Positions 1 to 6,891 of a DNA stretch of 9,025 nt are shown in pieces. Each line of letters starts with the position of its first letter. The first letter of the stretch is position 1. Below the pieces are notes generated by a model that had not been told where the DNA came from, made no database searches, and was given only the letters and a program-made list of their open reading frames with translations. The position numbers were made by a program, and so were the translations under genes. Where the stretch lies: contig QENJ01000097.1 of the NCBI GenBank assembly GCA_013374505.1, forward strand, positions 1 through 9,025, in the 5' to 3' direction. Source of the stretch: Candidatus Methanophagaceae archaeon. Lineage in GTDB: Archaea > Halobacteriota > Syntropharchaeia > Alkanophagales > Methanospirareceae.

Positions 1-948
1 TATATCAACAGCGAGGTTTTTGATACGCAATATCGTGTTTTTGCATATCTTGCACGGGTATTCAATCAAAATGTTCCAATGATCGGCTGGCCCACAGATA
101 TGGTATATTCAGAATTTAAGGCGGGGATCGATACCGATGATAGATGTGTAATCGTGGTATTAGACGAGGTAGATCGCTTAGCGGTCAAAGGTGACAGCGC
201 GTTGTATAATCTCTCAAGGATAAACAGCGAGCTAAATAATGCTAGAGTAAGCATAATCGGTATTTCAAATGACCTGACATTTACGGCGTTATTGGACCAG
301 AGGGTAAAGTCGTCCTTGGGCGAAGAAGAGATAATATTCCCACCGTACAATGCCGACCAGTTGCAGGATATTTTGACTGAAAGGGCGAGGATGGCATTCC
401 ATTTTTCCAGGCTTGCTGATGGTGTGATACCGCTATGCGCTGCTTTCGCGGCACAGGAGCATGGAGATGCGCGACGTGCTCTCGACCTGCTGAGAGTATC
501 AGGCGAAATAGCAGATCGCACGAAATCCAGGATGGTAACAGAGGATCACGTGAGACAAGCAAGTGACCGATTAGAAGCTAACAGCATTGTGGAAGTAATA
601 AAGACGCTACCGGTACAATCAAAAATCGTGTTGAGTAGTGTGCTTCTACTACGCAAGGAAAGAAACAAGAAGCGATTCTCCAGTGGCGAAGTCTATAACA
701 TGTATCGGCGATCGTGTAACCATGTGGGCATGGAACCGTTAACACAACGCCGCGTTAGCGATTTAGTCGCAGAATTAGACATCTTAGGGTTGGTAAACGC
801 CGTGATAGTAAGCAAAGGGCGATACGGACGTACAAAAGAGATAGCGCTAAGTGTGCCTGAGGGTTATGTGCAACCAGTCTTGTTTGAGGATTATAAGCTT
901 AAAGCATTAGTTAGTAATATAAAAGTGAAAGCGCAGATGACACTGTAA
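1..948 (+). CDS. cdc6: Orc1/Cdc6 replication initiator, 3' part (5' end outside window)
   Basis: Archaeal Orc1/Cdc6 is an AAA+ ATPase that binds origin repeats and recruits the MCM helicase. The frame is open from base 1, and 315 codons are visible. The family is usually about 400 residues, so roughly 90-100 N-terminal residues, including Walker A, lie outside the window. An ATG at 79 is internal, because conserved-looking sequence continues upstream of it. Visible landmarks are Walker B (LDEVD, bases 160-174), sensor 1 (ISND, about 262-273), and sensor 2 (HGDARRALDLLR, from base 460; the second Arg of the pair is the expected sensor-2 residue). A C-terminal winged-helix domain follows from about base 590. 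The stop is 11 nt before rpl7ae, so the two are probably co-transcribed. Family assignment is very secure; which paralogue it is cannot be told. Archaeal origins often lie beside cdc6, so one may lie just upstream, outside the window. Confidence 0.95.
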   Translation, partial: YINSEVFDTQYRVFAYLARVFNQNVPMIGWPTDMVYSEFKAGIDTDDRCVIVVLDEVDRLAVKGDSALYNLSRINSELNNARVSIIGISNDLTFTALLDQRVKSSLGEEEIIFPPYNADQLQDILTERARMAFHFSRLADGVIPLCAAFAAQEHGDARRALDLLRVSGEIADRTKSRMVTEDHVRQASDRLEANSIVEVIKTLPVQSKIVLSSVLLLRKERNKKRFSSGEVYNMYRRSCNHVGMEPLTQRRVSDLVAELDILGLVNAVIVSKGRYGRTKEIALSVPEGYVQPVLFEDYKLKALVSNIKVKAQMTL

Positions 949-959
949 GGGAATGAAAG

Positions 960-1340
960 ATGACTAAGGAAGAAAAAAAAGCGTATATTAAGTTTGAAGT
1001 GCCAGAGGAATTGCAAAGCAAGTCGTTAGAGGCGTTGGATTTGGCGCGAACTACGGGCAGCATAAAGAAGGGGACAAACGAGGCAACAAAGATTATAGAA
1101 AGAGGGATGGCAAAGCTGGTGCTTGTCGGGGAGGATGTTACTCCAGAGGAGATAGTGATGCACATAGCACCCTTGTGTGAAGAGAAAAGCATACCATACC
1201 TGTATGTTAAGAACCAGAAAGATTTAGGTGCTGCTTGTGGTATAAAGAAAGGTTGCGGCACCGCGGCCATCGTCAACCCAGGGAAGGCAGAAGAGGCGAT
1301 TGATGCGATTATTGGGGAATTGGAAAAGATAAAGGCGTAA
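960..1340 (+). CDS. rpl7ae: Ribosomal protein L7Ae (kink-turn RNA-binding protein)
   Basis: This is a 126-residue protein, about the normal length for archaeal L7Ae. L7Ae binds kink-turns in 23S rRNA and is also a core subunit of box C/D and H/ACA guide RNPs and of archaeal RNase P. The RNA-binding signature KKGTNEATK is at residues 36-44, followed by the IIERG helix and the later stretch PYLYVKNQKDLG. The ATG at 960 lies 11 nt after the cdc6 stop. A weak Shine-Dalgarno-like AAGGGA overlaps that stop (947-952) with 7 nt spacing, suggesting translational coupling. It is first in the L7Ae-S28e-L24e run, an order conserved in many Euryarchaeota. In several archaea L7Ae binds kink-turns in its own mRNA; I could not identify one in this short leader. 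Confidence 0.97.
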   Translation: MTKEEKKAYIKFEVPEELQSKSLEALDLARTTGSIKKGTNEATKIIERGMAKLVLVGEDVTPEEIVMHIAPLCEEKSIPYLYVKNQKDLGAACGIKKGCGTAAIVNPGKAEEAIDAIIGELEKIKA

Positions 1341-1345
1341 ATAAC

Positions 1346-1351
1346 GGAGTG
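1346..1351 (+). promoter_or_regulatory. Shine-Dalgarno site of rps28e
   Basis: GGAGTG lies in the 19-nt gap between the L7Ae stop and the S28e ATG at 1360, with 8 nt spacing. It supports the 1360 start and operon translation without a new promoter. Confidence 0.6.
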
Positions 1352-1359
1352 CAAATGTA

Positions 1360-1572
1360 ATGATCGATGATAGAGGGACACCCACGGAGGTAATAGAAAT
1401 AGTAGGTAGGACGGGGATGCATGGCGAATCAACACAGATAAAGTGCAGAGTACTGGAAGGCACGAATAAAGGGCGAATCGTAACCCGGAATTGCCGAGGT
1501 GCGGTAAAGACAGGCGATGTTATTGTGCTGTTAGAGACCGATAGGGAAGTACGGAAATTATTGAGGAGATAA
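1360..1572 (+). CDS. rps28e: Ribosomal protein S28e
   Basis: This is a 70-residue small-subunit ribosomal protein found in archaea and eukaryotes, with an OB-like fold. Family signatures are clear: EVIEIVGRTGMHGE near the N terminus, KCRVLEGTNKGRIVTRN in the middle and a C-terminal LLETDREVRKL segment (the family consensus is close to LLETEREARRL). The length is typical. The ATG at 1360 has GGAGTG 8 nt upstream. It is the second ribosomal gene of the run, and rpl24e starts 28 nt downstream. Recognition is firm. Confidence 0.96.
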   Translation: MIDDRGTPTEVIEIVGRTGMHGESTQIKCRVLEGTNKGRIVTRNCRGAVKTGDVIVLLETDREVRKLLRR

Positions 1573-1600
1573 TTTATTTTAGAGATAGGCGGGAGAAAAG

Positions 1601-1789
1601 ATGGAGAAGAGATGCTCTTTTTGTGATTTACCAATAGAGCCAGGAACTGGAATGATGTTCGTGAAGCGTGACGGAACTGTTTTGTATTTCTGCAGTTCCA
1701 AGTGTGAAAGGAACATGGTGAAACTGAGGCGGAAAAGAAGAAAGGTAAGGTGGGCTGCGAAAGCAAAAGTTGATAGTCCTAGATTTTAA
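1601..1789 (+). CDS. rpl24e: Ribosomal protein L24e (zinc-ribbon)
   Basis: This is a 62-residue archaeal large-subunit protein. A treble-clef/zinc-ribbon site is visible: Cys5-X2-Cys8 and Cys31-X3-Cys35, with the family phrases CSFC, PGTGMMFV and YFCSSKCERN. A very basic tail (KLRRKRRKVRW) follows and would contact rRNA. The ATG at 1601 is preceded by GGGAG (1591-1595) at 5 nt. It ends the ribosomal run here. In several Euryarchaeota L24e is followed by ndk and infB on the same strand, but in this window the next gene is convergent and unrelated, so the operon is shorter or rearranged. Confidence 0.96.
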   Translation: MEKRCSFCDLPIEPGTGMMFVKRDGTVLYFCSSKCERNMVKLRRKRRKVRWAAKAKVDSPRF

Positions 1790-1846
1790 CTTTCTCCCCA
1801 CCCCCTCACCCATTATTTGTTTTGTGCTTAAGAGTTTTTCAGCGTT
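1784..1846 (+). terminator. Probable T-rich termination region after rpl24e
   Basis: Right after the L24e stop the plus strand has a pyrimidine-rich stretch with T runs (TTTTAACTTTCTCC, then TTATTTGTTTTG and GAGTTTTT). Archaeal RNA polymerase commonly terminates at U-rich tracts without needing a strong hairpin. The position between convergent genes fits, but it is a composition argument only. Confidence 0.4.
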
Positions 1847-1875
1847 TCGATGTACAATCAAATCGCAAATCAGAG

Positions 1876-1893
1876 AGAGACCGTTCAGTCTCT
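1876..1893. terminator. Small hairpin at the 3' end of the CBS-domain gene
   Basis: AGAGAC (1876-1881) and GTCTCT (1888-1893) are perfect 6-bp inverted arms around a 6-nt loop. The stop codon of the minus-strand gene (1885-1887) lies in the loop. It sits between convergent transcripts and could stop or process either RNA. There is no good T-run right after it on the minus strand, so the role is uncertain. Confidence 0.3.
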
Positions 1894-2928
1894 TGTGCTT
1901 AATCCTCGCATTTTTGTTACATCATATTCGTCATAGATGCTACCTACTATTACCTCCAGGAGGTCCTCTAAACTAACTAACCCCTTTGTTTTGCGCTCTT
2001 CGTCCATGACAATAGCGATATGAAACCTGCCACGTTGGAACTCCTCAAGGAGGTCATCTACTCGTTTCGTCACGGGCACAAAATAAGGTGTCTTCATGAT
2101 TTCTTTTAGCGAATCCACGCCTTCATTCATCTTGATTAGCAAATCCTTCGCATATAATATGCCAACTATATTATCTTTTGTCTCTTCAAAGACAGGAATC
2201 CGTGAGTAGCCACTTCGCTTTATTAAGTCCACTGCGGAGTTTACCGTTTGTGTTACTTCCAGACAGACCATCTCTTCTTTTGGCTTCATCACACTCTTCA
2301 GCACGATTTCGTCCAGCTTTAGCACGCCCATCATCATCTCCCTCTCGTCCTCTTCTATCGCACCATCTTCCTCGCCTATGTCCAGCATCGACTCCACTTC
2401 CTCTTCTGTCATTCCCTGTCCCCGATGCAATTTAATACCCAAAAGCCATACAAAAGCGGAAGTAATCAAAGAAAACGCTTTTATAAACGGCCGAAACACG
2501 AAAGCTATAATCCTCATAGGTTTGGAAACCAGAATGGAAACCCCTTCGGCATGATGAACTGCAATGGTCTTGGGCATGATTTCTGCAAACGTGAGGATTA
2601 AGAGGGTCATTACTCCGATGGCAATTGCCTCGCCGTAACTGTCAAAGAGCTCTATGGCTATAGAGGCTGCTATTATTGATGCCGTGATATTCACTAGATT
2701 ATTACCGATGAGCACGGCAGTAAGCATAGTCTCCGGCTTGCGTGCCATCTCATCAATGATCTCAGCACCTTTTACGCCTCGTTTCACCAACGCCCGCGCT
2801 TTTATCTTCCCAATACCCACCAAAGCGGTCTCGGAGCCTGAGAAGAACCCGGACAGAAGTAATAACACAAACAGTAGTATAATCTTTGCCGTTAGGAGCG
2901 ACAACACCTTATTCTTTTTCTCCTCCAT
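1885..2928 (-). CDS. CNNM/CorB-type DUF21 + CBS-pair membrane protein, probable Mg2+ transporter
   Basis: This is a 347-residue protein. The N-terminal DUF21 (CNNM) membrane domain spans about residues 8-165. TM1 (8-26) is followed by the family phrase SGFFSGSETAL (26-36). TM2 contains GNNLVNI (75-81), and TM3 leads into FAEIMPKTIA (114-123). An acidic linker, EEDGAIEEDEREMM (186-199), is typical of the family. A tandem CBS pair, which in relatives binds adenine nucleotides, fills about 208-340. The C-terminal CorC/HlyC domain of many bacterial members is absent. CNNM/CorC proteins are linked to Mg2+ transport, and an archaeal member (CorB of Methanoculleus) is a structurally studied Mg2+ transporter; annotations as hemolysin are historical. 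The start at 2928 has no Shine-Dalgarno site but has a TATA box about 25 bp upstream, so the mRNA is probably leaderless. Mg2+ as substrate is inferred from the family. Confidence 0.9.
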   Translation of the reverse strand: MEEKKNKVLSLLTAKIILLFVLLLLSGFFSGSETALVGIGKIKARALVKRGVKGAEIIDEMARKPETMLTAVLIGNNLVNITASIIAASIAIELFDSYGEAIAIGVMTLLILTFAEIMPKTIAVHHAEGVSILVSKPMRIIAFVFRPFIKAFSLITSAFVWLLGIKLHRGQGMTEEEVESMLDIGEEDGAIEEDEREMMMGVLKLDEIVLKSVMKPKEEMVCLEVTQTVNSAVDLIKRSGYSRIPVFEETKDNIVGILYAKDLLIKMNEGVDSLKEIMKTPYFVPVTKRVDDLLEEFQRGRFHIAIVMDEERKTKGLVSLEDLLEVIVGSIYDEYDVTKMRGLSTRD

Positions 2929-2947
2929 TTAAGTATATGTTATCCCG

Positions 2948-2957
2948 CTTTAAAAGG
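2948..2957 (-). promoter_or_regulatory. TATA box for the CBS-domain gene (leaderless start)
   Basis: On the minus strand the box reads CCTTTTAAAG. Its centre is about 24-25 bp upstream of the ATG at 2928, the usual archaeal TATA-to-transcription-start distance. With no Shine-Dalgarno site before that ATG, transcription probably begins at or next to the start codon. Confidence 0.55.
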
Positions 2958-2987
2958 TTATCGCACTATTTTGGCTATACAGTTATT

Positions 2988-2997
2988 ATATTTATAT
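2988..2997 (+). promoter_or_regulatory. TATA box for mscS (leaderless start)
   Basis: ATATTTATAT is centred about 24 bp upstream of the ATG at 3017. There is no convincing Shine-Dalgarno site before that ATG, so a leaderless mRNA is likely. It lies back to back with the TATA box of the divergent CBS-domain gene in an 88-bp gap. Confidence 0.55.
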
Positions 2998-3016
2998 TGA
3001 GTAAAGTAATGTTAGT

Positions 3017-3874
3017 ATGCTCCAACTAAATCTAATGAATATACCAACAGAAACAGTGAATACCCTCATTACTCTTTTTAAGATTTCAATTGCGATTATA
3101 GGCACGGTTATAGTTGCTCATGTCATAAACCGCGCTCTGGTAACGTACTTCAAATTCGCAAGCGATAAGCTCAAAATTGATGAAACTACTTATACCGTTG
3201 TAAGAAGGATACTAACCATCACGATTTACATAATTGGCATTGCAGTCGTGATTACTCTCATCCCCGGTCTTCCTGACTTAATGCTCGGCATGGCAGCCGG
3301 TGCAGGCATCGCGGCTATCGTTATAGGTTTTGCAGCACAGAAAGTACTTTCTAACGTATTTGGTGGCATTTCGATTGCTATTTATCGCCCGTTTCGTGTT
3401 GGTGATGTTGTAGAAATGGAAGATGAATATGGGACCATAGAAAATATAACACTCCGGCATACCGTGATAAGAACATGGCAGAACAAGATGCAGATTATCC
3501 CTAACTCACGTATAAGTGAGGACACCATAGTAAACTGGACGATAGAGGACCTTACGGTGCTATGGAAGGTAGAGTTTGGGATTAGTTACGATTCTGATAT
3601 AGACATTGCCCGGTCAATAATCCTTGATGAAATAGACAAACATCCGGATGTGATGCACGAGGAAGATAAAGAAGCGAAGGTGCGGGTTACGGAGCTCGGC
3701 GATTTTGCTGTTAAGCTAAGAGCAACTTTTTGGGTATCGGACAGGCCCACGGCGTGGGGGACAGGAGCAGAAATACGAGAATCGGTGAAGAAGAGATTTG
3801 ATAGAGAGGGCGTTGAGATTCCGTTCCCGTATCGAACTGTGGTGTTCAAAAAAGATATGAAGGTGGAATTATAA
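3017..3874 (+). CDS. mscS: MscS-family small-conductance mechanosensitive channel
   Basis: This is a 285-residue protein, close to the length of E. coli MscS. Three membrane segments are visible: TM1 about 14-38, TM2 about 62-82 and the pore-lining TM3 about 90-117. TM3 has the Gly/Ala-rich pattern GMAAGAGIAAIVIGFAAQ. The MscS beta domain follows, with the signature IYRPFRVGDVVEM and the motifs YGTIENI and IPNSRI. An alpha/beta C-terminal domain ends in IPFPYRTVVF, matching the family's IPFPQ..V end. MscS channels open when membrane tension rises, releasing small solutes during hypo-osmotic shock. It is divergent from the CNNM/CorB-like gene and convergent with a small winged-helix gene 16 nt away. 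The start at 3017 is supported by the TATA spacing. Confidence 0.95.
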   Translation: MLQLNLMNIPTETVNTLITLFKISIAIIGTVIVAHVINRALVTYFKFASDKLKIDETTYTVVRRILTITIYIIGIAVVITLIPGLPDLMLGMAAGAGIAAIVIGFAAQKVLSNVFGGISIAIYRPFRVGDVVEMEDEYGTIENITLRHTVIRTWQNKMQIIPNSRISEDTIVNWTIEDLTVLWKVEFGISYDSDIDIARSIILDEIDKHPDVMHEEDKEAKVRVTELGDFAVKLRATFWVSDRPTAWGTGAEIRESVKKRFDREGVEIPFPYRTVVFKKDMKVEL

Positions 3875-3880
3875 ATCCAT

Positions 3881-3890
3881 CATTTTTTAA
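3881..3890. terminator. T-run between the convergent mscS and winged-helix genes
   Basis: The 16-nt gap between the two stop codons contains CATTTTTTAA, a run of six T after the mscS stop. A short T-run is enough for archaeal termination on the plus strand. For the minus-strand gene any terminator would have to lie within the mscS 3' end. Confidence 0.4.
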
Positions 3891-4094
3891 TTATGCAGTA
3901 TTTTGCGGTCTTTTCTTCCTCTCCACAACCTTCTTCCTCATCAGCTCGTTTATACTGTTCGCCACCGCACCCTTCGGGATTTTCGCTCCCCTTACAATGT
4001 CTTCCATTCCATTTGCCTTTCCCTCGCCTGTTGCACCTATTTTTACCATCACATCATACACCTTTTTCATGTTGCCTGATAGTTCTTCTACCAT
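3891..4094 (-). CDS. Small winged-helix/HTH DNA-binding protein
   Basis: This is a 67-residue basic protein of the small stand-alone wHTH type common in archaea. The sequence divides into an N-terminal helix (MKKVYDVMVKIG), a second helix (GMEDIVRGAKI), a recognition-like helix (PKGAVANSINELMRKKVV) and a basic wing/tail (ERKKRPQNTA). A GTG at 4103 could add three residues. I chose the ATG at 4094 because GAGGTGA lies 5 nt upstream of it, and the GTG is part of that site. It is divergent from the alpha-mannosidase with a 159-bp gap carrying promoters for both, so it may regulate itself and that gene; this is inference. The specific regulator family is not recognised. Confidence 0.75.
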   Translation of the reverse strand: MVEELSGNMKKVYDVMVKIGATGEGKANGMEDIVRGAKIPKGAVANSINELMRKKVVERKKRPQNTA

Positions 4095-4099
4095 GTCTC

Positions 4100-4106
4100 T
4101 CACCTC
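4100..4106 (-). promoter_or_regulatory. Shine-Dalgarno site deciding the winged-helix gene start
   Basis: Read on the minus strand this is GAGGTGA, a near-perfect match to the archaeal anti-Shine-Dalgarno complement, 5 nt before the ATG at 4094. It argues against the overlapping GTG at 4103 as the start. Confidence 0.6.
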
Positions 4107-4133
4107 ATGCTTTTCTTTCCTTATACTATAGCC

Positions 4134-4147
4134 ATTTATTTAAATAT
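4134..4147 (-). promoter_or_regulatory. Candidate TATA box for the winged-helix gene
   Basis: The AT-only stretch reads ATATTTAAATAAAT on the minus strand. It would place transcription start near 4115, giving a short leader that includes the Shine-Dalgarno site. It is a composition match only. Confidence 0.4.
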
Positions 4148-4210
4148 CTCTAAACTTTTGTCCCCTCTTTTCTAAAATAAAGAGAGATATGCGACACGGC
4201 ACTTTCTAAA

Positions 4211-4222
4211 AAGTTTTTATAA
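4211..4222 (+). promoter_or_regulatory. Candidate TATA box for the alpha-mannosidase gene
   Basis: AAGTTTTTATAA is centred near 4218, with an A-rich BRE-like CTAAAAAG just before it. The expected transcription start would be around 4243, leaving a leader of about 11 nt that still holds GGAAGTGA (4243-4250), 3 nt before the ATG. A better Shine-Dalgarno match, AAGGAGAT (4233-4240), is 13 nt from the ATG and would be transcribed only if initiation is further upstream. Confidence 0.5.
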
Positions 4223-4253
4223 CCATTAATCGAAGGAGATTAGGAAGTGAAAG

Positions 4254-6854
4254 ATGACGAACGAGAAAGCGGAAGAAAAAGATACGATTTATCTTGTGCC
4301 GCACATGCATTATGATGCCATATGGGCGTTTACGAAGGAGGACTATTTTCACATCAATATGATGTTTATTCTAAAGAATGTGGCTGATCTCCTTGAAAAG
4401 GTGGATTACAGGTTCCTGATAGAGCAGACCTTTCTGCTGGAGGAGATGGAAAAGCGGTATCCAGACCTGTTCTCAAAGATTGCGAAGTACATAAGGGAGG
4501 GCAAGATAGAAATTGCTGATGGTGAATACCTGATGGCAGATACGATGCTTCCGAAAGGAGAAACACTGATAAGAGAAATCATGGTCGGTAAGAGGTATGC
4601 AAAGGAGAAGTTCGGTGTGGATGTCCCGGTGATGTGGCAAGCGGACAGTTTCGGTTTGAATGCCCAATTACCGCAGATATACAAAAAATCCGGCTACAAA
4701 TATGTTGCCTTCAGAAGAGGTGCGTCAAAGAGAAAACCTTCAGAATTCCTCTGGGAGGGTTTAGATGGAACGAAGATTTTAGCTCACTGGATGCCGTTAG
4801 GATACCGTGCGGGACTGGACCTGAAAAAGTTGAAAGAAAGTTATGAGGTGCTCAAAGAAGTTGCCGCTACCTCGCACATTTTGATGCCTTCCGGGAGCGG
4901 AAGTACAATGCCACAGTTGAAAACACCCGAAGTCGTGCAGGCGTGGAATGAGAATAACGGGGAAGTAGCAAGGATGAAGATTACAACACCACGCGAATTC
5001 TTTGAAGCACTCGAGGAGGAAATAGCAGACAAGAACCGTGAGCTAGAAGTCAGGAAGGGTGAGATGTATTCAGGGAAGTATTCGGCGGTCTTTCCAAATT
5101 GCTGTACGAGCAGGATGTGGATAAAACAGGGGCTTTCTGATTACGAGAATTGGTTGTTGTGCTGTGAGCGATGGGGGACCATAACCTTTCTCCTCACTGG
5201 CTATCATCCATCTGATGAGTTGCGTGATGATTGGCGGAAAATTTTATACATCGCATTTCATGATGTGATTCCGGGAACAGGGATGGATGAGGGTTACGAG
5301 GAGGTGAGACACTACCTGGACTCTTTCAGGAAGACGCCTACGCTCGCCCCGCGTATGTACGCTATGATTGTAGAGAAAGAATCAGCGAACGGTTGGTTTG
5401 AGGGTGATGTCATTGTATTCAACTCGCTCTCGTGGGAAGTGAAGAACTGGGTGGAAATAGATTTGAATTTTGAGAAAGGGCAAGTGATAGCGATTAAAGG
5501 ATTAATGAGTGGAGAAGAGGAAATAGAGGTGGAATCATTAAAATTTGCGAGATATGAAGATGACTCGTTGAAATCTGCAAGGATAGGATTTGTTCCTACA
5601 GTTCCTCCAATGGGATATAAGGTGTATAAAATACTTGAACGTGAGCCAAAACGGTATCGTTATGACCCGAATTATCTCATTGTACGAGGAAATACGATAG
5701 AAAACGGGTTCTTTGGGGTTGAGGTGGACCCAGCCACAGGATTGGTTGATGTAACTCAGGATAAGAAGAAGCTTTGCACTGCAAATGAACTTGTGCTGGA
5801 GGAAGAAACCGGCGACCTCTACTACCACAGACAACACTTGAATATTCCATTAAAGACGGAAACGGGAGAGGGAGTGATGTATGGCTCGTTCAAGGTGGAG
5901 AACTTCGAGATGAATACAAATAAAAGCTCTTTAAGACGAGTAATCAATGTAGAGACTAATTATTATTCTCTACTCTGGCCGTACCGATTGCTGGAGGAGA
6001 TGGAGCCACTTCTGTGGCGACATAAATTCCTGGAATGCACAAAGGAAATAATCGTGTACAAGGATATTCCACGAATAGATTTCATCACGTACATAGAGGA
6101 CAAGCACCCGAGATCCCGGCTCAGGGTCCGGTTCTCGACGGATATACGAGCTCCAACGTATGACTGCGGGAGTCAATTTGGTGTTGTTTCCCGTCCAACA
6201 GACCAATACAACTATAAACCAGAAGAGGAGTGGGTTGAGGATCCCTGCGGTGTATTCCCCTCGTTAAGGTGGCTCGATTATTCTGACGGAAAGAAGGGCA
6301 TGACCGTGATGCACAAGGGAATTCCGGGGAACGAGGTAAGAGGGGGAGACGTCTATTTAACCTTGCTCAGGAGTGTTTTAATGCTCTCCTCGGATGGCAA
6401 TACAGGTCCTGCAATACCGGTTCCGAGTGCACAGGAGTTAGAAAAATACGTGTTTAGATATGCCCTATATCCTCATGAAGGAGATTGGAGAGAAGCCTCC
6501 TCTTATAAACATGCTCTTGAATTCAATACCGATTTGGATGCAATGCAATTACCGAAAGGTATAAAAACGCCTTTAAAATGGTCTTTTTTGAAAATAGAAC
6601 CTGAAAATGTTGTTTTATCGGCACTGAAAAAAGCAGAGGATGGGGATGATGTGATTCTGAGATTTTATGAGACGAAAGGAGAAGAAACAGATGCTGAAAT
6701 AACACTTTTCAGGGAGCCAAAGATGGTCAAGGCGGTGAACATGCTGGAGGACGAGGACGAAGGAGTGAATAAAGAGGTGAAAAAAGAGGGTGAAAGAATA
6801 GAGTTGACACTGAAACCTTTTGAGATAGTTACTTTGAAGATACAGATTATCTAA
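4254..6854 (+). CDS. GH38 family alpha-mannosidase (candidate mannosylglycerate hydrolase)
   Basis: This is an 866-residue retaining, zinc-dependent alpha-mannosidase. The zinc motif H-x-D is in HMHYDAIW (residues 17-24). His19 and Asp21 match His90 and Asp92 of fly Golgi mannosidase II, and Trp24 matches its stacking Trp95. The nucleophile is Asp131 in WQADSFG. The last zinc ligand is His336 in FHDVIPGTG, matching the family's HDAITGT/HDILPGT motif. Order: catalytic alpha/beta domain (about 12-285), three-helix region (about 285-370), C-terminal beta-sandwich domains (about 385-866). There is no signal peptide or membrane segment, so it is cytoplasmic. The length is like that of E. coli MngB, a GH38 enzyme acting on phosphorylated mannosylglycerate. 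The next gene encodes a glycerate kinase on the same strand 97 nt away, which makes mannosylglycerate a plausible substrate. Alternatives are mannoside trimming of glycans or of mannose-containing lipids. Family is firm; substrate is inferred. Confidence 0.93.
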   Translation: MTNEKAEEKDTIYLVPHMHYDAIWAFTKEDYFHINMMFILKNVADLLEKVDYRFLIEQTFLLEEMEKRYPDLFSKIAKYIREGKIEIADGEYLMADTMLPKGETLIREIMVGKRYAKEKFGVDVPVMWQADSFGLNAQLPQIYKKSGYKYVAFRRGASKRKPSEFLWEGLDGTKILAHWMPLGYRAGLDLKKLKESYEVLKEVAATSHILMPSGSGSTMPQLKTPEVVQAWNENNGEVARMKITTPREFFEALEEEIADKNRELEVRKGEMYSGKYSAVFPNCCTSRMWIKQGLSDYENWLLCCERWGTITFLLTGYHPSDELRDDWRKILYIAFHDVIPGTGMDEGYEEVRHYLDSFRKTPTLAPRMYAMIVEKESANGWFEGDVIVFNSLSWEVKNWVEIDLNFEKGQVIAIKGLMSGEEEIEVESLKFARYEDDSLKSARIGFVPTVPPMGYKVYKILEREPKRYRYDPNYLIVRGNTIENGFFGVEVDPATGLVDVTQDKKKLCTANELVLEEETGDLYYHRQHLNIPLKTETGEGVMYGSFKVENFEMNTNKSSLRRVINVETNYYSLLWPYRLLEEMEPLLWRHKFLECTKEIIVYKDIPRIDFITYIEDKHPRSRLRVRFSTDIRAPTYDCGSQFGVVSRPTDQYNYKPEEEWVEDPCGVFPSLRWLDYSDGKKGMTVMHKGIPGNEVRGGDVYLTLLRSVLMLSSDGNTGPAIPVPSAQELEKYVFRYALYPHEGDWREASSYKHALEFNTDLDAMQLPKGIKTPLKWSFLKIEPENVVLSALKKAEDGDDVILRFYETKGEETDAEITLFREPKMVKAVNMLEDEDEGVNKEVKKEGERIELTLKPFEIVTLKIQII

Positions 6855-6869
6855 AATATTTCGGGCATG

Positions 6870-6880
6870 CATTTAATTTA
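6870..6880 (+). promoter_or_regulatory. Weak candidate TATA element upstream of the glycerate kinase
   Basis: CATTTAATTTA would put transcription start near 6900, about 50-70 nt before the possible kinase starts. The mannosidase stop is only about 100 nt upstream, so read-through transcription is equally possible. Confidence 0.3.
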
Positions 6881-6891
6881 GAATGACAACC

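Noticed and set aside
79..81. ATG at 79 as the start of cdc6
   Set aside because: The frame is open to base 1 with family-like sequence, and a start here would leave only about 28 residues before Walker B, removing Walker A.
2178..2435. Open plus-strand reading inside the CBS-domain gene
   Set aside because: Serine/proline/leucine-rich composition typical of an antisense shadow; the opposite frame has clear DUF21/CBS motifs.
4103..4103. GTG start for the winged-helix gene three codons upstream
   Set aside because: That GTG is part of the Shine-Dalgarno site GAGGTGA serving the ATG at 4094.
3893..4153. Open plus-strand reading over the winged-helix gene
   Set aside because: Low-complexity Ser/Pro/Leu/His translation antisense to a gene with a good Shine-Dalgarno site; treated as a shadow.
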